Positions 7,648 through 14,885 of a stretch of DNA of 14,885 bases are shown piece by piece. Source of the stretch: Chitinophagaceae bacterium. Lineage in GTDB: Bacteria > Bacteroidota > Bacteroidia > Chitinophagales > Chitinophagaceae. How positions within the stretch are numbered: the stretch's first letter is position 1; each line of letters opens with the position of its first letter. Location: positions 1-14,885 of the forward strand of contig DMRT01000139.1 in the NCBI GenBank assembly GCA_003455235.1, read 5' to 3'. Under the pieces are notes generated by a model. That model saw only the letters and a program-made list of their open reading frames with translations. It was not told the DNA's origin and made no database searches. A program made the translations under genes and the position numbers.

Positions 7648-8533
7648 GTGGTTTTGCTTTTAGTATTCCGCCGCTGGCTTCCTTGATACTTTGAACAAAC
7701 ACAAAGGCTTTGGGATCAATCTGGGCCAGCGCATCCTGTATCTGTTTTATCTCCAGCCGGGTTACAATGGTTACAATGATCTCGCAGTCTGTTTTTATGT
7801 CGAAACTGCCGGGCAGGTAGCCCCGTTCGCCTTTATACACGGTGATGCCCTTGCCCAGTTCATTCACAATAAAACTTTTAATTTCTTCCTGCCGCGAAGA
7901 CACGATATTCATGGCGGTAAATTCCTCGATGCCGTCCACCACGTAATTGGTGGCCCTGGTGGCCGTGAAATAGGTGATGACAGAATACATGGCGGTTTCA
8001 ATACCGAACTCAAGGGCGGCGATGGCAAAAATGACGCAGTTGATGAGCATGATGATCTCGCTGTTGGAGAAGCCTACTTTACGCCGGGTGAATACGGCGA
8101 TCACTTCGGCGCCGTCGATCACCCCGCCGCCGCGGATCACCAGTCCAACTCCCGACCCGATGAGGATACCGCCAAAGATGGCGATGAGGAGTTTATCGGA
8201 AGTGATAGGTTTGATGTCGATGAAGAGCAGTCCGAGCGACAGGATAATAACGGCAATCGTTGTCTGAACCGCAAAAGTCTTCCCGATATTCCGGTAGCCC
8301 AGGTAAATAAATAAGAGGTTGAGTGCGATGACAAGGATGCTGATGTTGATGTGGAACAGTTCGTGCAGCAGGATGGAGATGCCGGTTACGCCGCCGTCCA
8401 TGAAGCGGTTGGGGATCATGAATCCCTTCATGGCAAGTACGGCCAGGCCCGTGCCCGCCAGGATATGAAGAAAGTTTTTGAGGCTCCAAACATGCTTCCA
8501 GTCTACCCGGTCGCTTTTATACTTTTTGGCCAT
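7637..8533 (-). CDS. YitT family membrane protein (DUF161 plus DUF2179)
   Basis: This 298-residue inner-membrane protein has about six hydrophobic segments (roughly 20-38, 64-80, 89-106, 115-134, 158-175 and 180-192) and a soluble C-terminal DUF2179 domain (~205-285, with GKGITVYKGERGYL and a beta-rich ...CEIIVTIVTRLE stretch). Family hallmarks are GGVTGIS at 47-53 and GGGVIDGAEVIA at 135-146. Members are widespread and poorly characterised. Some are suggested to be transporters or regulators, and DUF2179 resembles small cytoplasmic ligand-binding modules. The 79-base gap before it, after the amidohydrolase stop, is the longest in the window, so a new transcription unit could begin here. A TATATTAG at 8564-8557 is close to the Bacteroidota -7 consensus TAnnTTTG, but no -33 TTTG is at the expected distance. 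Confidence 0.92.
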   Translation of the reverse strand: MAKKYKSDRVDWKHVWSLKNFLHILAGTGLAVLAMKGFMIPNRFMDGGVTGISILLHELFHINISILVIALNLLFIYLGYRNIGKTFAVQTTIAVIILSLGLLFIDIKPITSDKLLIAIFGGILIGSGVGLVIRGGGVIDGAEVIAVFTRRKVGFSNSEIIMLINCVIFAIAALEFGIETAMYSVITYFTATRATNYVVDGIEEFTAMNIVSSRQEEIKSFIVNELGKGITVYKGERGYLPGSFDIKTDCEIIVTIVTRLEIKQIQDALAQIDPKAFVFVQSIKEASGGILKAKPHAK

Positions 8534-8612
8534 TGATCAGCAGTTGTTTTAGGTTACTAATATACCGATTCCTTTTTTGATTTGGCGACAGGCAGTTTCC
8601 GTCTTTCGGGCG

Positions 8613-10322
8613 CTACCGGATAAAAGTCACCCGGCTGATTTTACCGTTCATTACTTCATAGATCACCACGGCATGGATGGTGCCGGTCCCGGCCCGTACG
8701 TGCTCCTGGTCGATCACTTTATTGCCCAGTACGATCCGCTTTTTTATTTCGCAATACAGGTTGGGCGTATTGGCTAAAAAACTTTCATACCGTTTCAGGG
8801 CATCTATTCCTTTACCGATAAGCTGGTTTGGATAATTGTATAATTCAACGTCCTCGCTGTAGGCGCTGATAAAGGCCTGGTAATTTCTTGCATTGTATGC
8901 ATTGAGCTGCCGTTGTACGACGGCTTCGGGAGATTCTTTCAGCAGGCTGTCGGGGTGAATGCCTTTACCGGATTTGAACAGGTATTCGATGCTGTTGAGG
9001 TGTTGCAGCGATTCCAGGGGATTTTTCTGCAGCAACAGCATATCTGCCTGCTTTCCTTTTTCAATACTGCCCCATTGTGTGTCTTTACCAAAACCAATGG
9101 CGGGGTTAATGGTGGATGCTTTGATTATTTCCGGGATGCTTAATCCTGCCTTCTGCATGGCTTCCAGTTCCTGTAAAAAAGAAGAAGCATGAAAGGTGCC
9201 GATATTGCCGGCATCAGTACCACTGGCGATGTTTACCCCGGCCCGGTAAAGTTTCAGCAGGTTCACATTTTCGAACGAATCGGACCTGGCCGCCGCTGCA
9301 GGGATACCTGTTTTGCGCATCGATTTAATGCCGGGAGGTAATTCCGTTTCGGGCATGGCTTCGGGATCGGTGATGCTTCCATAAGCAAATGCATTGGCCC
9401 AGGCAATATCCTGCGGATGATTATTCAGCCTGCCCGAAAATACCTGGTAATAATCACCCAGTACGATCAGCGTGGGGATATACGTAACTTTTTTCTGCAC
9501 CAGGATCTTTACAAAATCATCCGGAACCACGTCATCGTCGATGCTGTGCACCAGGATATCGGCGCCGGCATCTACAGCCAGCCGGGCTGTTTTAAGCTGG
9601 GTGGCATGAACGGCCAGTTTCAATCCTTGGGCGTGCGTTTTCTCCGCAATGTATTTTACCAGCGGGAAATTCTTTTCTGCCGGCATGGCGGGACTGGCGA
9701 TGTACCAGATCTTAATGAAATCGGGTTTCTGAGGAAGCATTTTATCAAACAGGGCATCCGCTTCTGCATTAGTGGTGATCTTGATGATGGGCCTGTCGCT
9801 TCCAAACTGGTCCCGTTCAACCATGGAAAACAAAGGCCCGGTAACGAGTATGTTGGGCGCCAGCATTGTTTTGCCGATGGAATCCCGGATGGTGAAATTG
9901 GACATCGGTCCGCCCACATCAATGATGCTGGTGATACCCAGCCTGAGGTAGCGGTTCATGTAATCGGCGGCATTGTTTAGTCCGAATGCTTTTTCTTTTT
10001 CATAAGGAACTTTGCTGCGCAGGTCAACCACATCGGGCCTGGTGTATAACCCGCCTGACTGGAAGAAATGGATATGAGCATCCGTCATCCCCGGCATCAG
10101 GTATTTGCCGCTGCCATCAATGGTTTGTATGCCGGCAGCCGTTTTGATCTTATCCGCAGCGCCCGTTTGTTCAATTTTATCACTGTTGATAAGCACCGAC
10201 TGGCCCGGAATTATTTTGCCGGTCTTTACATCCACCAGGTTTACATTACTGATGAGGGTTTGCTGAGCATACAGGCATGCCGATATGATGATGAAGGCGG
10301 GGAGTAGTATGTTTTTTTTCAT
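8613..10322 (-). CDS. Secreted amidohydrolase with C-terminal NTF2-like (SnoaL) domain
   Basis: This 569-residue protein starts with a signal peptide (cleavage near LYAQ, residue ~20). The amidohydrolase TIM barrel spans about 21-450. It shows the first-strand metal ligands DAHIHF (H83, H85), a candidate bridging lysine K204 (FIKIW), H239 (AVHATQ), H259 (LVHSIDD) and the catalytic-type Asp D370 (SGTDAGNIG). The ending GSIEKGKQADMLLL (418-431) is the usual return strand of imidazolonepropionase/prolidase-like members. The substrate is probably a cyclic amide, peptide or similar compound, and is unassigned. Residues ~464-569 form a separate NTF2-like domain (VVQRQLNAYNARNYQAFISAY at its start). 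The barrel without it is already full length for the family, so this is a fusion. The ATG at 10322 follows the TPR gene stop by 5 bases, so the two are probably transcribed together. Confidence 0.9.
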   Translation of the reverse strand: MKKNILLPAFIIISACLYAQQTLISNVNLVDVKTGKIIPGQSVLINSDKIEQTGAADKIKTAAGIQTIDGSGKYLMPGMTDAHIHFFQSGGLYTRPDVVDLRSKVPYEKEKAFGLNNAADYMNRYLRLGITSIIDVGGPMSNFTIRDSIGKTMLAPNILVTGPLFSMVERDQFGSDRPIIKITTNAEADALFDKMLPQKPDFIKIWYIASPAMPAEKNFPLVKYIAEKTHAQGLKLAVHATQLKTARLAVDAGADILVHSIDDDVVPDDFVKILVQKKVTYIPTLIVLGDYYQVFSGRLNNHPQDIAWANAFAYGSITDPEAMPETELPPGIKSMRKTGIPAAAARSDSFENVNLLKLYRAGVNIASGTDAGNIGTFHASSFLQELEAMQKAGLSIPEIIKASTINPAIGFGKDTQWGSIEKGKQADMLLLQKNPLESLQHLNSIEYLFKSGKGIHPDSLLKESPEAVVQRQLNAYNARNYQAFISAYSEDVELYNYPNQLIGKGIDALKRYESFLANTPNLYCEIKKRIVLGNKVIDQEHVRAGTGTIHAVVIYEVMNGKISRVTFIR

Positions 10323-10327
10323 AATAA

Positions 10328-11761
10328 TTATCCGGGTTGGTTGTTTTCCAATTGTTCGATGGTTTTCTTTGCCGCAGCCAGCCGTATCTTTTTATTCTTC
10401 TCCACGAGTTTTGCCGTTGCCCATTTTTCGATACGGTGATGCAGCGGTACCAACAAGGCGGCAATGCAAACCAATGCCAGCAGCATTAAAACAGGGGAGT
10501 GGTGTGTCACCCTTTCTAAAAAAGGGTGCAGCAATAAGTTTAAAAATTCAAATACAATCAATAATGCCACCACGCCAAAGAACTCAATAAGTTTTGTATT
10601 GGTGATAAAACTGCGGCTGAGCAGTAAATAAAGGGTCAGCAAAACGATGATGCCCAGGGCAATTAACGCATACTGGATATTTTCTTTGCGTTGCTGATCT
10701 GCTTCTGCTTTCCTGGCTTCTTCTTCGATGATCCGTATCTGGTCATTAAAGGCCCGGGCCTGCATCTTGTTGATATTATTCTGGCTGAAGATCTGGGCAT
10801 TGATCCTGGCTTCCATTCTTGAATAATAATAGGCACTGTCGGTATGGTGCAACGAATCAAATACCTGCTGCATATAACCGGCGCCTGCAAGCTTCAGGTT
10901 ATTGTTGTTGAACTTTCTCCCAAGTTCTAATAATTCCACTGCCTGGTCTTTGGCTTCTTTTACCCGGTTGCCTTTTAATAAAAACGGCACATAATCAAAA
11001 CTGAAACGCAATATTTCGGCATTGCTTCTTACCAGTTTCTTCAGTTCGAGGGCTTTGTTGTAAAAGATCTCCGCCAGTTGTTTTTCCCCGGCCAGTGAAT
11101 AGGCGGCGCCGGTAAGCCGGTGGGCAGCAAACTCAAACACCAGGCTGTTTGCTTTGGGGCCATTTTCTTCGGCTTCCAGGGCATAGTGTAACGCAGAATC
11201 AGGTTGGTTGTTCCGGATGAAATAAGTAGTCATGCCCCGCAGGTATTGTGCCCGCATAAAATAATACAGGGGATGAGATGCCGGGGGCAAATTTTCTCCT
11301 CCTTTACGGGTGTATTTCAGGAGTTCGTCGTTGTTCTGGAGATTTATGTATACCAGCGACAGGTCGAAGTACAAAGAACTGATGCGGCGTTTATCATTTG
11401 CTTTCTCAGCAAACGGGATGCCCTTAAAAAAATATTCCATCGCCGTGGTATTGTCTCCCTTGTTCAACGAAAAATAAGTGCCGATCCAGTTATATGCAGT
11501 GCCAAGCAGGGAATCGCTTTGCAGTTGTTCGGCAATCTGCAATTGCCGGATACACAAGGCAGAATCAACCCCGCCCGAAAAACCATTGATGTTCAACAGG
11601 AGTTTATTGATGATATTGAAACGCTCAAGCGGGCTGGTTGTAACGGCTAATATTTTATTGAGGCTGTCTGTGGTCTTTGCTGCCTGTTCAGGAGAAACAT
11701 GTTGGGCATGCGCAGTGGTTATGACTAAAAGTAAAAAAAATGCAATGCTGGTTTTTTTCAT
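10328..11761 (-). CDS. TPR-repeat protein with three C-terminal transmembrane helices
   Basis: I chose the ATG at 11761 (477 residues). It begins MKKTSIAFFLLLVITTAHAQ, a clean signal peptide, and lies 7 bases after the cupin stop. An upstream in-frame ATG at 11818 would overlap that gene and spoil the signal. Residues ~40-310 are TPR-like helical pairs (e.g. AYNWIGTYFSLNKGDNTTAMEY, HRLTGAAYSLAGEKQLAEIFY split over several repeats). A charged coiled coil covers ~325-360, three membrane helices lie at ~363-383, 391-411 and 423-442, and a Lys/Glu-rich cytoplasmic tail ends the protein. The layout copies the sensor half of Bacteroidota TPR histidine kinases, but no HisKA, ATPase, LytTR or HTH domain follows. 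The role could be scaffolding or signalling with a partner protein; no function is assigned. Confidence 0.85.
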   Translation of the reverse strand: MKKTSIAFFLLLVITTAHAQHVSPEQAAKTTDSLNKILAVTTSPLERFNIINKLLLNINGFSGGVDSALCIRQLQIAEQLQSDSLLGTAYNWIGTYFSLNKGDNTTAMEYFFKGIPFAEKANDKRRISSLYFDLSLVYINLQNNDELLKYTRKGGENLPPASHPLYYFMRAQYLRGMTTYFIRNNQPDSALHYALEAEENGPKANSLVFEFAAHRLTGAAYSLAGEKQLAEIFYNKALELKKLVRSNAEILRFSFDYVPFLLKGNRVKEAKDQAVELLELGRKFNNNNLKLAGAGYMQQVFDSLHHTDSAYYYSRMEARINAQIFSQNNINKMQARAFNDQIRIIEEEARKAEADQQRKENIQYALIALGIIVLLTLYLLLSRSFITNTKLIEFFGVVALLIVFEFLNLLLHPFLERVTHHSPVLMLLALVCIAALLVPLHHRIEKWATAKLVEKNKKIRLAAAKKTIEQLENNQPG

Positions 11762-11768
11762 ACTTTGG

Positions 11769-12137
11769 TTAATGGGTGATTGGTTGTTTGATTTCCACAC
11801 TAATGACGTGCAGTTCATTTTCGCCGGTATTTTTTAGCGCATGCGGCAACAACGGTCCGCTCCATAATGCAGTGCCGGGCTCCGGACTGTCAGCCATCGT
11901 TTTTGAATCTGCCAGTACCTGGCCATCAGGATCATAGCGAATAAAATCACTCCAGCTGATGATGTACAAGGATGCCGGGTACTGATGCGTATGCACCCTG
12001 GTTTGTTCGCCTGGCAGGATCAGTGTATCAAGCACTCGAACCGCTTCGTTTTCGAAAAGAAGTTTGTGGTGCTGAGGCGCTGCAACCAGTGCATCCAGCT
12101 CGGGTAGCCATTTCCCGGTTTCTTTTTCTTTGTTCAT
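11769..12137 (-). CDS. Small single-domain cupin-like protein
   Basis: This 122-residue cytoplasmic protein has a predicted double-stranded beta-helix core. Motif 1 is PGEQTRVHTHQYPASLYII at 42-60, with H49 and H51 as likely metal ligands. Motif 2 is PLLPHALKNTG at 95-105, with H99 as the third ligand. The glutamate normally found a few residues after HxH is absent; the position is occupied by SLY. The metal site may therefore be altered or the protein may only bind ligands. Similar Bacteroidota proteins are annotated only as 'cupin'. The ATG at 12137 lies 20 bases beyond a strong hairpin. The stop is 7 bases before the TPR gene, so the two are likely co-transcribed. The substrate cannot be inferred. 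Confidence 0.8.
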   Translation of the reverse strand: MNKEKETGKWLPELDALVAAPQHHKLLFENEAVRVLDTLILPGEQTRVHTHQYPASLYIISWSDFIRYDPDGQVLADSKTMADSPEPGTALWSGPLLPHALKNTGENELHVISVEIKQPITH

Positions 12138-12157
12138 ATTGCTTATTGCTGAGCGGT

Positions 12158-12202
12158 GTTAAAGTGAAGGGCAGCATTTGTGCTGCCCTTCACACTTTAA
12201 AC
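12158..12202 (-). terminator. Strong stem-loop directly after the NTF2-like lipoprotein gene
   Basis: A 13-bp perfect inverted repeat (arms 12164-12176 and 12181-12193, GTGAAGGGCAGCA on the plus strand) encloses a 4-base TTTG loop. The stem extends by five more A:T pairs after a 2-base bulge. It starts directly beyond the stop codon at 12203. On the minus strand the distal arm ends in a short broken T run (TTCACTTTAAC), so it resembles an intrinsic terminator without a full U-tract. It could terminate transcription, or it could be an RNA processing or stability hairpin between the lipoprotein and the cupin 20 bases further on. Confidence 0.6.
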
Positions 12203-12715
12203 TTATTTGGCATCCTGGTTATAGATTTCCCGGATGCAGAGATATTTACCGTCCTTATTCTGGAAGATGGCAAAATATTTACCGCCGCCCACAGCTTTAC
12301 CGGCTGCGTCTTTATAAATTGTTTTTCCCACTTCAGTCACCACGTCGCCCTGTGCATATACATCCTGGGTTTCAAAAGCCACGCTGGCATACTTGGATGG
12401 TTTTGCAAAATCGGCTTCCATCTTTTTCTGAATGGCTGCTTTGCCGGCGAGTGCCGGCTCGCCATCGGGCATACTTACTGCATCATCGGCATACATGGCG
12501 ATGAGCGTTTTTACGTCTTTGGTATTTTGTGCGGCCGCCCAGGCGTTTTCAACAGCCTGAATATCGGCTTTGATTTTTGCCAGGTCGGGCTTTGCCGGTT
12601 CAGTTACAGCTGCCACGGGAGCTGCTGCCGGGGTTTCCTTTTTGTCGCCATCCTGGCAGGAAGCAAATAACAGCACACAGGCTGTGAATGCCGGGAAAAG
12701 AATCTTTTTGTTCAT
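12203..12715 (-). CDS. NTF2-like (DUF4440/SnoaL-type) lipoprotein
   Basis: I chose the ATG at 12715 (170 residues). It gives MNKKILFPAF followed by the lipobox LLFASC with lipidated C20. The longer open frame from 12778 would add 21 residues that overlap the preceding gene. After a low-complexity Ala/Pro/Lys linker (~24-43), residues ~45-165 form an NTF2-like fold: IKADIQAVENAWAAAQNTK as the first helix, then LIAMYADDAVSMPDGEPALAG, a very typical DUF4440 segment, and closing strands (GGGKYFAIFQNKDGKYLCIREIYN split). The protein is probably envelope-anchored with an unknown ligand or reaction. It belongs to the same broad family as the lipoprotein at 6501-7040 but is not a close copy. It lies 41 bases after the DUF1624 gene and ends at a hairpin, so it may be the last gene of the right-hand transcript. 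Confidence 0.87.
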   Translation of the reverse strand: MNKKILFPAFTACVLLFASCQDGDKKETPAAAPVAAVTEPAKPDLAKIKADIQAVENAWAAAQNTKDVKTLIAMYADDAVSMPDGEPALAGKAAIQKKMEADFAKPSKYASVAFETQDVYAQGDVVTEVGKTIYKDAAGKAVGGGKYFAIFQNKDGKYLCIREIYNQDAK

Positions 12716-12756
12716 GTTGATTGTTTTATGATGAATAATAAAAAACGGATGCTGAC

Positions 12757-13950
12757 CTACAGGTAACTGAGCCACCATTTTTCCTTGTGATTCATCTTAT
12801 ACCGGTCGTACCATTTGCAAAGCGGGTAGAGGGCAAGCACAATCCCGATCCACACCATATACACCACACCTAATGAAAAGCCGTATCCCTTCAATGTTTT
12901 GGTGAACCATAGCGGCTCCTGTAACAGCCAGAGTTTCCAGCTGTAACTGGTAAACAGGGCGGCAGCCATCATCGTGAGCACGTGAATCAGGTAAATATGC
13001 AGCAGGTAATAGAACATGGGTACCCGGCCATACACCGAAATGAACCTGGACACAGGGCCTTTTGCATTTTCTGTAAAAGCAAGGAAAAGAATAGCCGGCC
13101 CGAGTGTCATCAAAATATATAAAAGTGATGGTGGGTACTTGGTGGCTTTAATGAAGGAAAGCAAGCTGAAAAAAGGATCCCGCTGGCTGCTCCAGGGGGA
13201 GGGATCGCCATAGATGTTGATGAAACGGATCAGGATGAATAAAGCAATGGCTCCAAACCCGATACCGAGCAGCCATTTCTTTCTTTTTTCAGCGGGAAAA
13301 GATGTGGCATATAATAAGCCAAAGCAATACCCCCATGCAATGATACCGATCCACGGTAAAAGCGGGTAGCCCACCAGCACATTTTTACCCTGCCAGGAAA
13401 AGAAAGCCTGCTCGTGCAGCAATGCCCACCCAAATGCAGGAAATGAATTCCCCTGTACATGAATTGTGTCGAGCAGGTTATGGCCGAAGATCAATATAAA
13501 ACCAAGGGTGAATATAAGCGGGATGGGGAAGAAGATAAGACCAGCCAGCGCAATCATGCTTACCCCCAGGGCCCAGATGGTGACAAAGTAAATATTGGTG
13601 AACAGGATGTCGAAGTTCCAGCCGAAGTTTACCACAACCAGTTCAAGAAAGATGAGCCATATACCACGGGTAAACAGGAACCTGGCTAATTGTTTTTTTG
13701 TTTTCCTTTTTTCCATGAAGGAAGCAGAGGTTCCCGCCAGGAACATGAACACGGGCGCACAGAAATGTGTGATCCACCGGGTGAAGAAGATGGCGCCGTT
13801 TGTTTTGCCAAGATCCAGCGGATCGAACAGGAATGAGTCGGCGTGAAAATAATCCCGTACATGATCCAGCGCCATGATGATCATTACCAGGCCCCGCAGC
13901 AGGTCGATTGATTCAATGCGCCGGTGATTCAGGTTAAATGCTTTTTGCAT
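12757..13950 (-). CDS. DUF1624 / heparan-alpha-glucosaminide N-acetyltransferase-like membrane protein
   Basis: This is a 397-residue multi-pass membrane protein with about ten hydrophobic helices. The N-terminus carries the family signature IDLLRGLVMIIMALDHVRDYF (15-35, written here with its key D16, R19 and D29-H30), followed by FCAPVFMFLAGTSA at 63-76. The family moves acyl groups across the membrane onto sugars; the human relative acetylates heparan sulfate. In bacteria the acceptor is usually unknown, with envelope polysaccharide or peptidoglycan as plausible guesses. The C-terminus ends LALYPLCKWYDRYK plus NHKEKWWLSYL. Length and helix pattern are complete. It starts 27 bases after the stop of a close paralogue, making a tandem pair in one transcript. 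Confidence 0.88.
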   Translation of the reverse strand: MQKAFNLNHRRIESIDLLRGLVMIIMALDHVRDYFHADSFLFDPLDLGKTNGAIFFTRWITHFCAPVFMFLAGTSASFMEKRKTKKQLARFLFTRGIWLIFLELVVVNFGWNFDILFTNIYFVTIWALGVSMIALAGLIFFPIPLIFTLGFILIFGHNLLDTIHVQGNSFPAFGWALLHEQAFFSWQGKNVLVGYPLLPWIGIIAWGYCFGLLYATSFPAEKRKKWLLGIGFGAIALFILIRFINIYGDPSPWSSQRDPFFSLLSFIKATKYPPSLLYILMTLGPAILFLAFTENAKGPVSRFISVYGRVPMFYYLLHIYLIHVLTMMAAALFTSYSWKLWLLQEPLWFTKTLKGYGFSLGVVYMVWIGIVLALYPLCKWYDRYKMNHKEKWWLSYL

Positions 13951-13977
13951 GGGTTGTTTGTTTTTTATTGTCCATGG

Positions 13978-14885
13978 TTACAGGTATCTCAGCCACCATT
14001 TTTCTTTATGATTTGTTTTGTACCGGTCGTACCGTCTGCACAAAGGATACAGCGCTATTATGAGTGCCAGCCATATCCCGTAAACACCCAACAGCGTCAG
14101 TCCTTCGCCCGGAAATACAAACAGGAAGGGGAGTTTCCGCATCGATTCAATGGCTTCGGCCATGGTATGCTTTCCGTTGATGAAAAACAGGATGGCGGCG
14201 GTTATGTGGATGAAATAAAAATGCAGGATGTAATAAAAGAAAGCCGTGCGCCCGTACACCAGCATGATATTGGTGAACCGGTTCTTAATGTCTTCCAGAA
14301 ATGCCAGCAGCACCAGGGCCGGGCCGATGGTGATACAGATATACAACAGCGAAGGCGGGTACTTATGCACTTTCATAAAAGAAAGGAAGGTGTACAACCC
14401 GTTCTTCTGTTGACTCCACGGAAAGGGATCGCCGTAGCTGTTGATGAAACGAACCACGATGAAGAGGGCGATGAGACCGAAGCCGGTGTAATACAATATT
14501 TTTCTGCGCTGTGCAGAAGAAAATTTTGCGGTAAATAATATGCCGGCGCAGTAGCCCAGCAGCATCAACCCCGTCCAGGCAACAAAAGGATAGATCATCA
14601 GGAGGAAATGGTTGGGGCTAATGGTATACACTTTAAAGAAGCCGGTATGAAAGAGGTCCCACCAGAAATTTGGTTTAAATCCCGGCGCCGATTCGGGAAT
14701 GTCGAGCAGGTTATGCCCGAATACTATAATTATTCCAAGCACCAGGATAAAACGGTAGGGCAGGTAAATGAGTAGTCCGAGCAATACCATGCTGATGCCG
14801 ATGGCCCAGATCACCTGCATCACGATCACGTGCAGGAGGGGATCAAATGTCCACGCAAAGGAGATGATGACGAACTCGGCGAATA
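13978..14885 (-). CDS. Second DUF1624 acyltransferase-like membrane protein, 5' end cut by window edge
   Basis: This is the C-terminal ~302 residues of a paralogue of the neighbouring protein. The frame stays open to the right edge: beyond the internal GTG at 14829 it reads FAEFVIISFAWTFDP and LLHVIVMQVIWAIG, which aligns with FLELVVVNFGWNFDI...FVTIWALG of the neighbour. The true start is therefore outside the window and about 100 residues are missing. Shared landmarks include YGDPFPWSQ (neighbour YGDPSPWSS), KYPPSLLYI, YGRTAFFYYILHFYFIH and the ending ALYPLCRRYDRYKTNHKEKW. About eight membrane helices are visible. Function is as for the neighbour: transmembrane acyl transfer to an unknown acceptor. 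The pair arose by tandem duplication and has since diverged substantially. Confidence 0.88.
   Translation of the reverse strand, partial: FAEFVIISFAWTFDPLLHVIVMQVIWAIGISMVLLGLLIYLPYRFILVLGIIIVFGHNLLDIPESAPGFKPNFWWDLFHTGFFKVYTISPNHFLLMIYPFVAWTGLMLLGYCAGILFTAKFSSAQRRKILYYTGFGLIALFIVVRFINSYGDPFPWSQQKNGLYTFLSFMKVHKYPPSLLYICITIGPALVLLAFLEDIKNRFTNIMLVYGRTAFFYYILHFYFIHITAAILFFINGKHTMAEAIESMRKLPFLFVFPGEGLTLLGVYGIWLALIIALYPLCRRYDRYKTNHKEKWWLRYL

Noticed and set aside
7691..8314. 207-codon plus-strand open frame opposite the YitT-family gene
   Set aside because: The minus strand carries clear YitT signatures (GGVTGIS, GGGVIDGAEVIA). The opposite frame is rich in His/Asp as expected from antisense reading of hydrophobic helices.
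8557..8564. TATATTAG on the minus strand as a -7 promoter element for the YitT-family gene
   Set aside because: It has one mismatch to the Bacteroidota -7 consensus, but no TTTG -33 element occurs at the right distance, so it is too weak to list as a feature.
11762..11818. Longer N-terminus of the TPR protein starting at 11818
   Set aside because: It would overlap the cupin gene by 50 bases and bury a clear signal peptide that begins at the ATG at 11761.
12716..12778. Longer N-terminus of the NTF2-like lipoprotein starting at 12778
   Set aside because: It would run into the end of the DUF1624 gene and displace the lipobox from the N-terminus. The ATG at 12715 gives a normal lipoprotein signal.
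13924..14538. 204-codon plus-strand open frame opposite the partial DUF1624 gene
   Set aside because: The minus-strand frame aligns throughout with the neighbouring paralogue. The plus-strand frame has no domain and spans the gap between two real genes.

Overview
The window looks like chromosomal DNA from a member of the Bacteroidota, most likely Chitinophagaceae or a close relative. This is inferred from gene content and style, not from a marker gene. The clues are start codons without clear Shine-Dalgarno sequences, two-component kinases of the '7TMR-DISM' and 'LERVRSR...SDEL' repeat types, FIST and NTF2-like (SnoaL/DUF4440) proteins, YitT and DUF1624 membrane proteins, and amidohydrolases with a Bacteroidota-style signal peptide. 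All eleven genes lie on the minus strand, so transcription runs from the right end of the window to the left. I see no RNA genes, CRISPR arrays, insertion sequences or integrases. No stretch over 100 bases lacks a gene.

In transcription order, the right end (14885 to 12203) holds two tandem DUF1624/heparan-alpha-glucosaminide acyltransferase-like membrane proteins. The first is cut by the window edge. They are followed by an NTF2-like lipoprotein that ends in a strong hairpin. The centre (12137 to 8613) holds a small cupin, a TPR protein with three C-terminal membrane helices, and a secreted amidohydrolase fused to a C-terminal NTF2-like domain. These three are spaced 5 to 7 bases apart. Next come a YitT-family membrane protein and an HD-domain phosphohydrolase whose reading frames overlap.

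The left end (7040 to 1) is the most notable part. It is a tightly packed signalling cassette: an NTF2-like lipoprotein, a cytoplasmic FIST sensor protein, a 1295-residue soluble histidine kinase carrying five tandem copies of a ~186-residue GAF-like sensory module, and a second, membrane-bound 7TM histidine kinase. The first three genes are joined by TAATG stop/start overlaps, and the fourth starts 16 bases after the third ends. The fourth gene appears to carry a one-base deletion near position 123 that separates its sensor half from its kinase half. No response regulator is visible, so the output of the cassette is unknown.

The right and central genes look like general envelope and metabolic functions. 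The left cassette looks like a sensory unit that could integrate periplasmic, membrane and cytoplasmic small-molecule signals. That functional reading is inference.
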